A program made the position numbers and the translations under genes. From contig NZ_JAANPA010000028.1 of assembly GCF_011320075.1 (NCBI RefSeq), positions 1 through 43,265 of the forward strand: a DNA stretch of 43,265 nucleotides, read 5' to 3'. A model generated the notes under the pieces. It was not told the DNA's origin and did no database searches. It saw only the letters and a program-made list of their open reading frames with translations. This document shows positions 26,216-34,092 of the stretch, piece by piece. How positions within the stretch are numbered: position 1 is the stretch's first letter; each line of letters opens with the position of its first letter. This DNA is from Sphingosinicella sp. YJ22. Lineage in GTDB: Bacteria > Pseudomonadota > Alphaproteobacteria > Sphingomonadales > Sphingomonadaceae.

Positions 26216-26577
26216 GCGACTCCGACGATCTGCAGCTTGGAGTGGAGCGTCTCGCGGTCGAACGGCTTCATGACATATTCGTCGGCGCCGGCCTCGATCG
26301 CCGCCCGGATATGGGCGAGGTCGTTCTCGGTCGTGCAGAACACGACCTTGGGCTCGCCGCCGCTTTCCGCCCGGCGCAAGGCGCGCAGGAACTCCATGCC
26401 GCTCATCACGGGCATGTTCCAATCGAGCAGGATCACGTCCGGCATGGCATTTTCGCAATGCGCCAGCGCGGCGCGCCCGTCCTCGGCCTCCTCGACGGAA
26501 AACTCAAGGGTTTCAAGGATATGCCGCGCGACCTTGCGGATCACCTTGCTGTCGTCGACGACCAGGCATGTCTTCAT
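26212..26577 (-). CDS. cheY: Single-domain response regulator CheY-like
   Basis: 121 residues, a receiver domain alone. Acidic pair D8/D9, phosphoacceptor D52 (ILLDWNMPVMSG), Thr in FCTTEND and Lys K104 (VMKPFD) are all in place. It probably takes phosphate from CheA; whether it binds the flagellar motor or another output cannot be read here. It lies 77 bp downstream of cheW and overlaps cheB by 4 bp. Confidence 0.94.
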   Translation of the reverse strand: MKTCLVVDDSKVIRKVARHILETLEFSVEEAEDGRAALAHCENAMPDVILLDWNMPVMSGMEFLRALRRAESGGEPKVVFCTTENDLAHIRAAIEAGADEYVMKPFDRETLHSKLQIVGVA

Positions 26578-26654
26578 CGGGGAGGCTCACTCTCGTTGTG
26601 TGCGAACGATGCTTACCGGCAAGTAGTAAGCACAACTTTAAATCGGCGACCGGA

Positions 26655-27092
26655 TTATGCGGCTTCTTCCAACGGCGGTCCGGCGATCAGCGCGTGCGGG
26701 TCGACGAGCAGCAGCAGGTCGTCCCCAGCCTCGACCATGCCGGAGGAGACGCGGCTCCAGCCCGGCCCCGGCGAGGCCTTGAACGGGACCGGCTTCCCCT
26801 TCGATTCCACCACGTCCTCGACCTGCTCGACGAGCAAGGCGTAGGTGTGCCCGCCCGACGGGACGACAATCGCTTCGGTGGAGCCGATCGCGGCCTGGTC
26901 TTCGAGACCGAGCGCAGACCAGCTGTCGATCACCGTCAACACCCGGCTTCGCAGCGCAGACAGGCCGGCGACATGATCGGCCGTCCCCGGAACCGGAGTG
27001 AGGCCCTCGAGCTCGACCACCGCCTCCACGTCGGCGGCAGGAAGTGCGACGCGGCGGCCGGCCAGGCGGACGATCAGCAACAGGTCAACCAT
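26655..27092 (-). CDS. cheW: Chemotaxis coupling protein CheW
   Basis: 145 residues. The CheW fold is seen in LLLIVRLAGRRVALPAADVEAV, then SALRSRVLTVID and the C-terminal DDLLLLVDPHALI. It bridges receptors and CheA. ATG 27092 overlaps the cheA stop by 8 bp (ATGGTTGA), so the two are coupled. Longer upstream frame is a shadow of cheA. Confidence 0.92.
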   Translation of the reverse strand: MVDLLLIVRLAGRRVALPAADVEAVVELEGLTPVPGTADHVAGLSALRSRVLTVIDSWSALGLEDQAAIGSTEAIVVPSGGHTYALLVEQVEDVVESKGKPVPFKASPGPGWSRVSSGMVEAGDDLLLLVDPHALIAGPPLEEAA

Positions 27093-29424
27093 GATTGCTC
27101 GCCTTCTCGCTGGCGCCGAGCGCGTCGAGCAGAGCGGCGCGGTCGTAGCGGTAAATGGTATCGGAATCGTCCGCGGGCTCCGGAGTCGCGCGCAGGCGCA
27201 GCACCTGGGCGCCCGGCGGCGCGGCGGGCAGCGGCGTGTCCGCGCTGGCAACGAGGAGATCGGCCTCGACGCCCTCCCCCGCCTCGATCACCTCGTAGCC
27301 GAGGCTCTCGACCAGCGGCCGCAACATATTGTCCATCCATGGGTCGCCGAGCGGCATCGCGCAGACTCGGCGCGCTTCGCCCGCGGTCACGGCGTCGCAA
27401 TGGGCGAACAGCCAGTGCGGGTCGACGAGCTCGACCTGCTCGCCGTTGATCAGGATGACCCCGGCAATCTCGCCCGCGGTGCGCGAGCGGCGCAGCTTGC
27501 CGGCGAGCGGCACGATGTCGATCACCGAGTCGAACGCGTAAGCCAGCTCGCCGAGGCCGTCGCTGAGGCGAAGGATTCGGATCTTCTCGCGGTCGGGCGC
27601 CTCCGTGCAGCCCGCCATCGGCAGGATCGCGCCGTCGATCGCGACGCGCAGGCGGCCGGCGGTGAACTGGATGGCGTCGGGAGAAATGTCCTCGATCCGC
27701 TCGACCACCGCGAGCCGCACGGCGCGGCGGCCGCCGTCGAGGCCGCGGAAGACGAGCAATTGGGCATGCTCCTCGACCCGCGCCTTCTTGGCCGTTTCGG
27801 CGACGCGATGCTCGCGGTCGGTTTCCTGCTCGGCGATCGCCGCCTTGCTGGCGATGCCGGAAGGATCGAGCAGCAGGACCGGCCGGCCGTCGTCGGCGAG
27901 CGTGGTGCCGGCATAGAGGCCGGCGGCCATGATCGCGGGCGCGGCGGGCTTCACCACCAGCTCTTCGTGATCGAACACGCCGTCGAGCAGCAACGCATAA
28001 ACGTCGCCGCCCGCCGGCTTCAGAAGGATGATCGTCTGGTCCTTGCCGCCCTTGTTGCGCGGCAGGCCGAGCAGGTCGGTCAGAGTGATCAGCGGAACCC
28101 GGCGGCCGCGGATGGTGGCAATGCAGGAGTCGCCGATCGTCTCCAGCTTCACGGCGCTGCCGCTGGTGCGCAGGATTTCGTCGATCGCGGCGCGCGGGAT
28201 GGCGAAGATCTGGCCGCCGGCGCTGACCGTGAGCGCGGGGATGATGGTGAGGGTCAGAGGCACGCGGATGGTGAAGCGCACGCCATGGCCGAGCTTGGAA
28301 TCGACCTCGACGAGGCCGCCGATCCGCTCAATATTGGCGCGGACCACGTCCATGCCGACGCCGCGGCCGGAAATGGCGGTGACTTCCTGGGCGGTCGACA
28401 GGCCAGCCTCGAAGATGAGGCCAATCTTCTGCGCCTGCGACAGGCGCTCGGCGCGCTCCGGAGTCAGAACGCCGCTGGCGAGCGCCTTCTTGACCAGCTT
28501 GTCGCCGTCGATGCCGCGGCCGTCGTCGACCACTTCGATGAGGATCTGGTTGCCCGACTGGCGCGCGCACACCTTGAGCGTGCCCGCGGCCTCCTTGCCG
28601 GCGGCAGAGCGCGCCTCGGCCGGCTCGATGCCGTGGTCGATGGCGTTGCGGACCATGTGGGTCAGCGGATCGCGGATCATCTCGATCATCTCGCGGTCGA
28701 GCTCGACGTCGCCGCCGTCGACCTCGAGGCGGACATGCTTGTCGAGTTCAGAGGCGATGTCACGGACCATGCGCGGCAGCGCAGCAAAGAGATTGTCGAT
28801 GCGCTGCATGCGCGTGCGGGTGATCGCGTCGCGGATCTCGGCGATGCAGGCGGAGACGCGGTCGAACGCCGCCTCGACCGCCAAGTCGGTCGGCGCGTCG
28901 CGCAGCCGGCGGGAGAGCTCGTTGCGGGCGAGCACCGCGTCGGAGACGCCGCTCATCATTCGGTCGAGGAGGTCGACCGACAGCCGGATCGAGCGCTGCG
29001 CCTTGCGCGCGTCGCCGATCGCCACGTCGCTGCTCGTCACTTCGACGAACGGCGCGGCGCCGGGCTTCAGCGATTCGATCAGCAGCCCGTCATCCTCGGA
29101 AGCGAGGGATTCCCCGGTCTCGAGCGCGTGAACAAGCTCGCCGATCCGATCGATCACCGCGAGCACGCCGCTGACCAGGGCAGCGTCGGCGCCACGCTTG
29201 CCGGAGCGGACCTCGGCGAGCGCGTCCTCGGCGGCATGGCTCAGCGCTTCGAGGCGCGGCAGGTCGAAGAAGCCGCAATTGCCCTTCACGGTGTGGACGA
29301 AGCGGAAAATCTCGTCGAGGCGAGCGCGGTCGCCCGGCGCCGCTTCCCAGGCGACGATCTCGCCGCCCAGGGCCTCCAGCATGTCGCGGGTTTCCGCGAT
29401 GAAGTCGTTGATCAGCTCGTCCAT
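27085..29424 (-). CDS. cheA: Chemotaxis histidine kinase CheA, with extra C-terminal domains
   Basis: 779 residues. HPt domain with phospho-His H44 (FVHTVKGNCGFF). The usual P2 domain for CheY/CheB docking is absent: only about 20 residues separate the HPt domain from the dimerisation helices (from about 140). The ATPase domain follows with HMVRNAIDHGIE, VVDDGRGIDGDK and GRGVGMDVVRAN, then a CheW-like domain near 385-520. A second CheW-like segment spans about 560-690 (VLINGEQVELVDPHWLF at its end), and a final segment of about 90 residues looks like a receiver domain without clear phosphoacceptor. It receives input from chemoreceptors and phosphorylates CheY and CheB. It follows chpT by 64 bp. 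Confidence 0.93.
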   Translation of the reverse strand: MDELINDFIAETRDMLEALGGEIVAWEAAPGDRARLDEIFRFVHTVKGNCGFFDLPRLEALSHAAEDALAEVRSGKRGADAALVSGVLAVIDRIGELVHALETGESLASEDDGLLIESLKPGAAPFVEVTSSDVAIGDARKAQRSIRLSVDLLDRMMSGVSDAVLARNELSRRLRDAPTDLAVEAAFDRVSACIAEIRDAITRTRMQRIDNLFAALPRMVRDIASELDKHVRLEVDGGDVELDREMIEMIRDPLTHMVRNAIDHGIEPAEARSAAGKEAAGTLKVCARQSGNQILIEVVDDGRGIDGDKLVKKALASGVLTPERAERLSQAQKIGLIFEAGLSTAQEVTAISGRGVGMDVVRANIERIGGLVEVDSKLGHGVRFTIRVPLTLTIIPALTVSAGGQIFAIPRAAIDEILRTSGSAVKLETIGDSCIATIRGRRVPLITLTDLLGLPRNKGGKDQTIILLKPAGGDVYALLLDGVFDHEELVVKPAAPAIMAAGLYAGTTLADDGRPVLLLDPSGIASKAAIAEQETDREHRVAETAKKARVEEHAQLLVFRGLDGGRRAVRLAVVERIEDISPDAIQFTAGRLRVAIDGAILPMAGCTEAPDREKIRILRLSDGLGELAYAFDSVIDIVPLAGKLRRSRTAGEIAGVILINGEQVELVDPHWLFAHCDAVTAGEARRVCAMPLGDPWMDNMLRPLVESLGYEVIEAGEGVEADLLVASADTPLPAAPPGAQVLRLRATPEPADDSDTIYRYDRAALLDALGASEKASNHG

Positions 29425-29488
29425 GGGTCCGTCCGCAGGTGGCGGCGGACCTTATGGCGAGCGGCTGGTAAAGAAGGGGTTTACCGCG

Positions 29489-30124
29489 TCAGAAACGCAG
29501 GCTCGCCCCAAGCAGGAGGACGCCGTCCTCGTCGTCGGCGAGCTGGATCTGGCCGCCGCCTTCGGCGACCAGGCTCTGCGCCAGCCACGCGGCGGCCGCG
29601 CGCGGCGCGAGATCGCCCTCGGCCTCGGCGCCGGTCAGCACCCGGCGCAGCTCCGGATCGAGGACGATGCGGGTGCCCTCGGCGCGGATGACGATGTCCA
29701 TGCCGCCGGAATGGCGCTCTGCGCCGATGTCGAGCCGGCCGCCGCGGACCAGGGAGTCGCCGGCGATCAGCACCAGGTTGAGGAGGATCTTGAGCGCCGA
29801 CTTACTCATCGTCGGCTCCTCGACCATCCAGCCGATCTGGATGCGCCCGTCGGTGCCGAACAGGCCGTCGATCGCCTGGCGCGCCTCGCGCGTGTCGACC
29901 TCGTCCGAGAAGCCACCCGCCGCGCCGAAAGCCAGACGGAAAAATTTGAGCTTGTTGGCCGACGCCCGAGCGCTCTCGCCGAGAAGGTCGAGGCAGCGCG
30001 CCCGCATCTCCGGGTCATGCTCGTCGGCGAGCAGCTCGATGCCGTTGTTGAGCGCGCCGATCGGGCTCAGCAGATCGTGGCACAGGCGCGAGCAGAGCAG
30101 GCTGGCGAATTCGTGGGACTTCAT
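29489..30124 (-). CDS. chpT: Histidine phosphotransferase ChpT
   Basis: 211 residues. Conserved N-terminus with phospho-His H16 (LLCSRLCHDLLSPIGALNNGIELL), followed by the second dimerisation helix (LLGESARASANKLKFFRLAFG) and a degenerate kinase-like C-terminal domain without ATP motifs. In Caulobacter ChpT passes phosphate from CckA to CtrA and CpdR and so governs the cell cycle; the same role is inferred here. It is the first gene of the che operon, 64 bp before cheA, a link between cell-cycle phosphorelay and motility control. Confidence 0.93.
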   Translation of the reverse strand: MKSHEFASLLCSRLCHDLLSPIGALNNGIELLADEHDPEMRARCLDLLGESARASANKLKFFRLAFGAAGGFSDEVDTREARQAIDGLFGTDGRIQIGWMVEEPTMSKSALKILLNLVLIAGDSLVRGGRLDIGAERHSGGMDIVIRAEGTRIVLDPELRRVLTGAEAEGDLAPRAAAAWLAQSLVAEGGGQIQLADDEDGVLLLGASLRF

Positions 30125-30250
30125 GCGGGGCGCGACGATCCGTGCGGGTTATCGGTTCAGGTTCTTTGGGCGGGAACGCCAAGACTTGCAAGGCGTCGGC
30201 TTTCGGCGCGGCGGCTTGAAGATTTCGGCTCCGACTCCATATCGGCTCCA

Positions 30251-31204
30251 GTGGGGGCGTCGCAAATCATAGAAGCGCGGGTGGCGGACGACGCTGCCGG
30301 ATGGCGGCTCGATCGGGCCCTTGCCGCGGCGGTCCCGACGCTGTCGCGCGAGCGCCTCAAGGCCCTGATCTCGAGCGGCTCCGTCGCCGGCCCCCAAGGC
30401 ATCGCGGTGCGCGATCCGGCGGCCAAGGCCGTCCCCGGCGGCGTCTATGCCGTCGAGGTTCCCGAGCCTAAGCCCGCGCACAACGAGCCGCAGGATATCC
30501 CGCTCGACATCCTGTTCGAGGACGACCACCTGCTGGTGGTCGACAAGCCTGCCGGCCTGGTCGTCCACCCGGCCGCGGGCAATTTCGACGGGACCCTGGT
30601 CAATGCCCTGCTCCACCATTGCGCGGGCCGCCTCAGCGGCATCGGCGGCGTGGCCCGGCCGGGCATCGTGCACCGCATCGACAAGGACACGTCGGGGCTT
30701 CTGGTGGTCGCCAAAACCGACCGCGCCCATGAAGGCCTGGCGGCGCAATTCGCCAAGCACAGTATCCACCGGCTATATTATGCGGTGGTCGCTGGCCTGC
30801 CGAAGCCGCCGTTGGGGACGGTCGACGCGCCGCTCGCGCGGTCGAGCGTCAATCGCAAGAAGATGGCGATCGTCGAGGAAGGCCGCGGCAAGCGCGCGGT
30901 CACCCATTACCGGCTCGTCGAACCGCTGCGCGGAGCGTCGCTGGTCGAATGCCGGCTGGAGACCGGACGCACTCACCAGGTGCGAGTCCATATGGCCTCG
31001 ATCGGCCATCCTTTGCTCGGCGATCCGGTCTACGGACGCAGCCGTCCGGAGCATAAGGACGTGTTGAAGCGTTTGAATTTCGAGCGTCAGGCCCTGCACG
31101 CTGCCGAGCTCGGATTCGTGCATCCGGTCTTGAATGAAAACTTGTCGTTCAAAAGCGCCCTTCCGTCGGATATACAGGAACTGTTGAGGGCGCTCACCGT
31201 ATAG
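30251..31204 (+). CDS. rluD: RluD-type 23S rRNA pseudouridine synthase
   Basis: 317 residues. N-terminal S4-like RNA-binding domain (RLDRALAAAVPTLSRERLKALI) and the RluA-family catalytic domain with Asp D144 in HRIDKDTSGLLVVAK, plus GRTHQVRVHM. It isomerises uridines, most likely in helix 69 of 23S rRNA if it is truly RluD; RluC-type specificity is not excluded. GTG 30251 is the best start at the correct N-terminus; the ribosome site is weak. The much longer open frame upstream is a shadow of chpT/cheA. It ends 61 bp before the rpoH start. Confidence 0.9.
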   Translation: MGASQIIEARVADDAAGWRLDRALAAAVPTLSRERLKALISSGSVAGPQGIAVRDPAAKAVPGGVYAVEVPEPKPAHNEPQDIPLDILFEDDHLLVVDKPAGLVVHPAAGNFDGTLVNALLHHCAGRLSGIGGVARPGIVHRIDKDTSGLLVVAKTDRAHEGLAAQFAKHSIHRLYYAVVAGLPKPPLGTVDAPLARSSVNRKKMAIVEEGRGKRAVTHYRLVEPLRGASLVECRLETGRTHQVRVHMASIGHPLLGDPVYGRSRPEHKDVLKRLNFERQALHAAELGFVHPVLNENLSFKSALPSDIQELLRALTV

Positions 31205-31265
31205 GCACGAAAGGTGCCGGTCCGCAGCATAGCGGACAGCGCCCAGGGAGTTGAAGAAGACCGTC

Positions 31266-32168
31266 ATGGCCACCGGCAGAAACGTAGCGACCATCCCGGC
31301 GACGGGCGGCGAAGCGGGGCTCAACCGCTATCTCGCCGAGATCAAGAAGTTCCCCATCCTCACGCCCGAGGAGGAATATATGCTGGCCAAGCGCTGGGCC
31401 GAGCATCAGGACACCGATGCCGCGGCCAAGCTGGTCAACTCCCACCTGCGCCTCGTCGCCAAGATCGCGATGGGCTATCGCGGCTATGGCCTGCCCGTCT
31501 CGGAGCTCATCTCCGAAGGCAATATCGGCCTCATGCAGGGCGTGAAGAAGTTCGAGCCCGAGAGGGGCTTCCGCCTCGCGACCTACGCGATGTGGTGGAT
31601 TCGCGCGTCGATCCAGGAGTTCATCCTGAGGAGCTGGTCGCTCGTGAAGATGGGCACCACCGCGGCGCAGAAGAAGCTGTTCTTCAACCTCCGTCGGATG
31701 AAGAACCGCATCGAGGCGTTCGAGGAAGGCGATCTCAAGCCCGAGGACGTCGCCAAGATCGCCAAGGATCTCGGAGTCACCGAGGAAGACGTGATCTCGA
31801 TGAACCGGCGCATGGCAATGGGCGGCGACACCTCGCTGAACGTGCCGCTGCGCGAGGATGGCGAAGGCACCTGGCAGGATTGGCTCGTGGATGCCGAGCC
31901 GCTGCAGGACGAACGCGTCGCCGACGCTCAGGAAAGCCGAGTCCGCCACGAGCTGCTCGTCGAGGCGATGGAATCGCTGAACGACCGCGAGAAGCACATT
32001 CTCACCGAGCGCCGCCTGTCGGACGACCCGAAGACGCTCGAGGAGCTCTCCCAGGTCTACAATGTCAGCCGCGAGCGGATCCGCCAGATCGAGGTGCGGG
32101 CGTTCGAAAAGCTGCAGAAGGCGCTGATGAGCCTCGCCGGCGAGCGCCGCCTGCTCACGGCGGGATAA
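31266..32168 (+). CDS. rpoH: Heat-shock sigma factor RpoH (sigma-32)
   Basis: 300 residues. Region 2 with ELISEGNIGLMQGVKKFEPERGFRLATYAMWWI, the RpoH box QKKLFFNLRRM near 130-140, and region 4 with the helix-turn-helix TLEELSQVYNVSRERIRQIE. It directs transcription of chaperones and proteases. ATG 31266 is chosen over TTG 31251, which directly abuts its putative ribosome site. A REP-type hairpin begins just after the stop (32175) and may act as its terminator. Confidence 0.96.
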   Translation: MATGRNVATIPATGGEAGLNRYLAEIKKFPILTPEEEYMLAKRWAEHQDTDAAAKLVNSHLRLVAKIAMGYRGYGLPVSELISEGNIGLMQGVKKFEPERGFRLATYAMWWIRASIQEFILRSWSLVKMGTTAAQKKLFFNLRRMKNRIEAFEEGDLKPEDVAKIAKDLGVTEEDVISMNRRMAMGGDTSLNVPLREDGEGTWQDWLVDAEPLQDERVADAQESRVRHELLVEAMESLNDREKHILTERRLSDDPKTLEELSQVYNVSRERIRQIEVRAFEKLQKALMSLAGERRLLTAG

Positions 32169-32174
32169 AACCCT

Positions 32175-32276
32175 CCCCTCCCGCTTGCGGGAGGGGTTAG
32201 GGATGGGCATGTCCGCAAGCCCGCGCATGGCCGATACAACAGCCCCTCCCCTGCCCCCTCCCGCGCGCGGGAGGGG
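32175..32276. repeat. REP-type inverted hairpin pair reaching into mtgA
   Basis: Hairpin 1 (32175-32196): CCCCTCCCGC / GCGGGAGGGG with loop TT. Hairpin 2 (32255-32276): the same 10-bp stem with loop GC. They are oppositely oriented and separated by 58 bp; after hairpin 1 comes TTAGGGATGGG, and CCCCTCCCCTG stands before hairpin 2. Same design as the pair at 12026-12124. Hairpin 2 lies within the coding part of mtgA. Confidence 0.75.
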
Positions 32277-32979
32277 AAAGAAGAAGAAGCGCTCGCTCGG
32301 CCGGCGGCTGTTGCTGCTGCCGTTCAAGATCCTGTTCTGGTTCGTGGTGGTGAGCGTCCTGTGGGTGCTCGCCTATCGCGTCGTGAACCCGCCGATCACC
32401 TTCACCCAGATCGCCGACATCGCCGCCGGCAACGGCGCCCAGGGCCAGTGGATGAGCATCGCGCGCATCGACCGCGACATGGTGCGGGCGGTGATCGCGG
32501 GAGAGGACAGCAAGTTCTGCTCCCATCACGGCTTCGACCGCGAGGCGATCGAGGCGGCCTGGCGCCGCAACCAGGAGGGCGGCAGCGTCTTGCGCGGCGG
32601 ATCGACGATCAGCCAGCAGACCGCGAAGAACGCCTTCCTGTGGCAGGGCGGCGGCTTCTTCCGCAAAGGCCTGGAAGCCTGGTTCACCCTGCTCATCGAG
32701 ACGATGTGGTCGAAGCGGCGGATCATGGAGGTCTATCTCAACGTCGCCGAGACGGGGATCGGCACCTATGGCGCCAATGCCGGGGCGCAGCGCTACTTCA
32801 ACCATGGCGCCGACCAACTGACCCGCCAGGAAGCGGCGCGGATCGCCGCGGTGCTGCCGCTGCCCAAGCGCCGCGCGGCGGTCGCGCCGGCGGGCTTCAC
32901 CCGACGCTACGGCAACACCATCGCGGCGCGGATGGGCGCGGTCGAGCGGCAGGGGCTCGACTCCTGCGTCTATGATTAG
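32227..32979 (+). CDS. mtgA: Monofunctional peptidoglycan transglycosylase
   Basis: 250 residues. A cytoplasmic N-terminus rich in Pro, Arg and Lys, one membrane helix at about 28-50, and a GT51 domain with the catalytic Glu in AGEDSKFCSHHGFD, RGGSTISQQTAKN and the ETMWSKRRIMEVYLN motif. It polymerises lipid II into glycan strands without a transpeptidase domain. The first 17 residues (MADTTAPPLPPPARGRG) are encoded largely by a REP hairpin (32255-32276). ATG 32227 is the last start before the membrane helix; ATG 32185 and others lie within the first hairpin region. Confidence 0.92.
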   Translation: MADTTAPPLPPPARGRGKKKKRSLGRRLLLLPFKILFWFVVVSVLWVLAYRVVNPPITFTQIADIAAGNGAQGQWMSIARIDRDMVRAVIAGEDSKFCSHHGFDREAIEAAWRRNQEGGSVLRGGSTISQQTAKNAFLWQGGGFFRKGLEAWFTLLIETMWSKRRIMEVYLNVAETGIGTYGANAGAQRYFNHGADQLTRQEAARIAAVLPLPKRRAAVAPAGFTRRYGNTIAARMGAVERQGLDSCVYD

Positions 32980-33770
32980 AAGCGGGTGACGATGCCGGCG
33001 TAGAGCTCGGTATCGGAACTGTCGTCGTTGAGGCCGAGATTGAGGCCGGCGTCGAGCTGGACGTTGTCCGACACGCTCAGAGTCATCGACAGGCCGAGCA
33101 ACGCCTCGGTGCTGGACCCGGCCGGGTCGTCATCCTGAATGACGGCAAGGTCGACCGCCGCTCCGAGCCGGTCAGAGAGAGTGATGCCGATACCGGCCGA
33201 GCCTCCGAACGATGCATGGTGCCCCTCCCCGTCCGAGTCCGGCTCGAGGCTCGCCTGAGGGGTGAAGGCGATCGACAGGCTGTCATTCAAGTCGAAGCCG
33301 AACGGAAGCAGGATGCCCGCGCTCCACTCGCCCGCGCCGATGGCATCGTCGCCAGTCGGAAGTGTGACATAGGCCTGGACCGCGGCGTTGGTCCCGGAAC
33401 CATCCGGAGAGACCAGGTTGCGGCGCAGAGCGAGAGTGACATCGCCGATGCCCGAGTCCTCGTCCACCGCGAGCGGCGTCCGGGTGCGGACGTGACCGAA
33501 AGCGGTGAAGCCGAGCTGGACCTCGGTGCGCTCGTCGAGGCCGAAGCGAAGCAGGGTGTCGCCGACGAGGAAGACATCCTCGCGGGCGCCAAGCTCTTCG
33601 CTGCGTGTCCAGGACAGGCCCGTCTCGACCTGCACGTGCCCGGCATCGACGATGCAGGTGGAGCTGCCGAGGCCGGGTCGGTCGCCGCACAGGTCGCGCA
33701 ACTGCTCTTGCGCCAGCGCGGGCGTTGCCGCAGCGAGCGCCAGCGGCAGCAGGGCGAGCCGCTTGATCAG
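32976..33770 (-). CDS. Exported beta-barrel-like protein, probable CTG start
   Basis: 264 residues if it begins at CTG 33770. This start overlaps the ybaB stop as CTGA and restores an intact signal peptide (xIKRLALLPLALAAATPALAQ). The first standard start in frame, TTG 33701, would remove all of it, and no ATG, GTG or TTG is seen in frame for about 40 bp above the CTG. The mature part has alternating hydrophobic strands with loops rich in Asp and Ser (VFLVGDTLLRFGLDERTEVQLGF, VQAYVTLPTGDD), resembling the outer-membrane phenol-degradation meta-pathway type, and ends in a terminal Phe (VTRF). Probably an outer membrane protein; substrate unknown. It overlaps the mtgA stop by 4 bp, convergently. 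Confidence 0.75.
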   Translation of the reverse strand: MIKRLALLPLALAAATPALAQEQLRDLCGDRPGLGSSTCIVDAGHVQVETGLSWTRSEELGAREDVFLVGDTLLRFGLDERTEVQLGFTAFGHVRTRTPLAVDEDSGIGDVTLALRRNLVSPDGSGTNAAVQAYVTLPTGDDAIGAGEWSAGILLPFGFDLNDSLSIAFTPQASLEPDSDGEGHHASFGGSAGIGITLSDRLGAAVDLAVIQDDDPAGSSTEALLGLSMTLSVSDNVQLDAGLNLGLNDDSSDTELYAGIVTRF

Positions 33771-34090
33771 AACGGCATCTGGAAGCCGGGCGGCATCGGG
33801 AAGCCCGCGGTGGCGTCGCGCATCGCCTCGGAGCCGGCCGTATCGGCCTTGCCCTTGGCGTCGTTGAACGCTGCGGCGATCAGGTCCTCGAGCATCTGCT
33901 TGTCGCCGCCGGCGAACAGGCTGTCGTCGATGGAGACTCCGGTGACCCGGCCCTTGGCGGTGGCGCGGATCTTGACCATTCCGCCGCCCGCCGCGCCCTC
34001 GACCTCGATGGTGTCGAGCTTCTGCTGGGCCTCCATCAACTTGTTCTGCGCGTCCTGCGCCATCTTCATGATTTCATCGATGTTCGGCAT
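33767..34090 (-). CDS. ybaB: YbaB/EbfC nucleoid-associated protein
   Basis: 107 residues with the family core MPNIDEIMKMAQDAQNKLMEAQ, VEGAAGGGMVKI and a basic/Met-rich C-terminus. It binds DNA as a dimer. The start lies 2 bp after the dnaX stop, the classic dnaX-ybaB pair. Its stop overlaps the CTG of the next gene by 3 bases. Confidence 0.94.
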   Translation of the reverse strand: MPNIDEIMKMAQDAQNKLMEAQQKLDTIEVEGAAGGGMVKIRATAKGRVTGVSIDDSLFAGGDKQMLEDLIAAAFNDAKGKADTAGSEAMRDATAGFPMPPGFQMPF

Positions 34091-34092
34091 GT

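Noticed and set aside
26998-29691. An 897-codon open frame on the plus strand opposite cheA
   Set aside because: The opposite strand carries a complete CheA with all kinase motifs. The plus frame has no recognisable domain and the bias is that of a GC-rich antisense shadow.
31141-31176. An AT-rich stretch with CTTG and TATAC as an rpoH promoter
   Set aside because: The two blocks are 26 bp apart, too far for a normal promoter, and they lie within the rluD coding end.
33701-33701. TTG at 33701 as start of the exported barrel-like protein
   Set aside because: It falls after a complete signal peptide in the same frame; starting there would remove the export signal.
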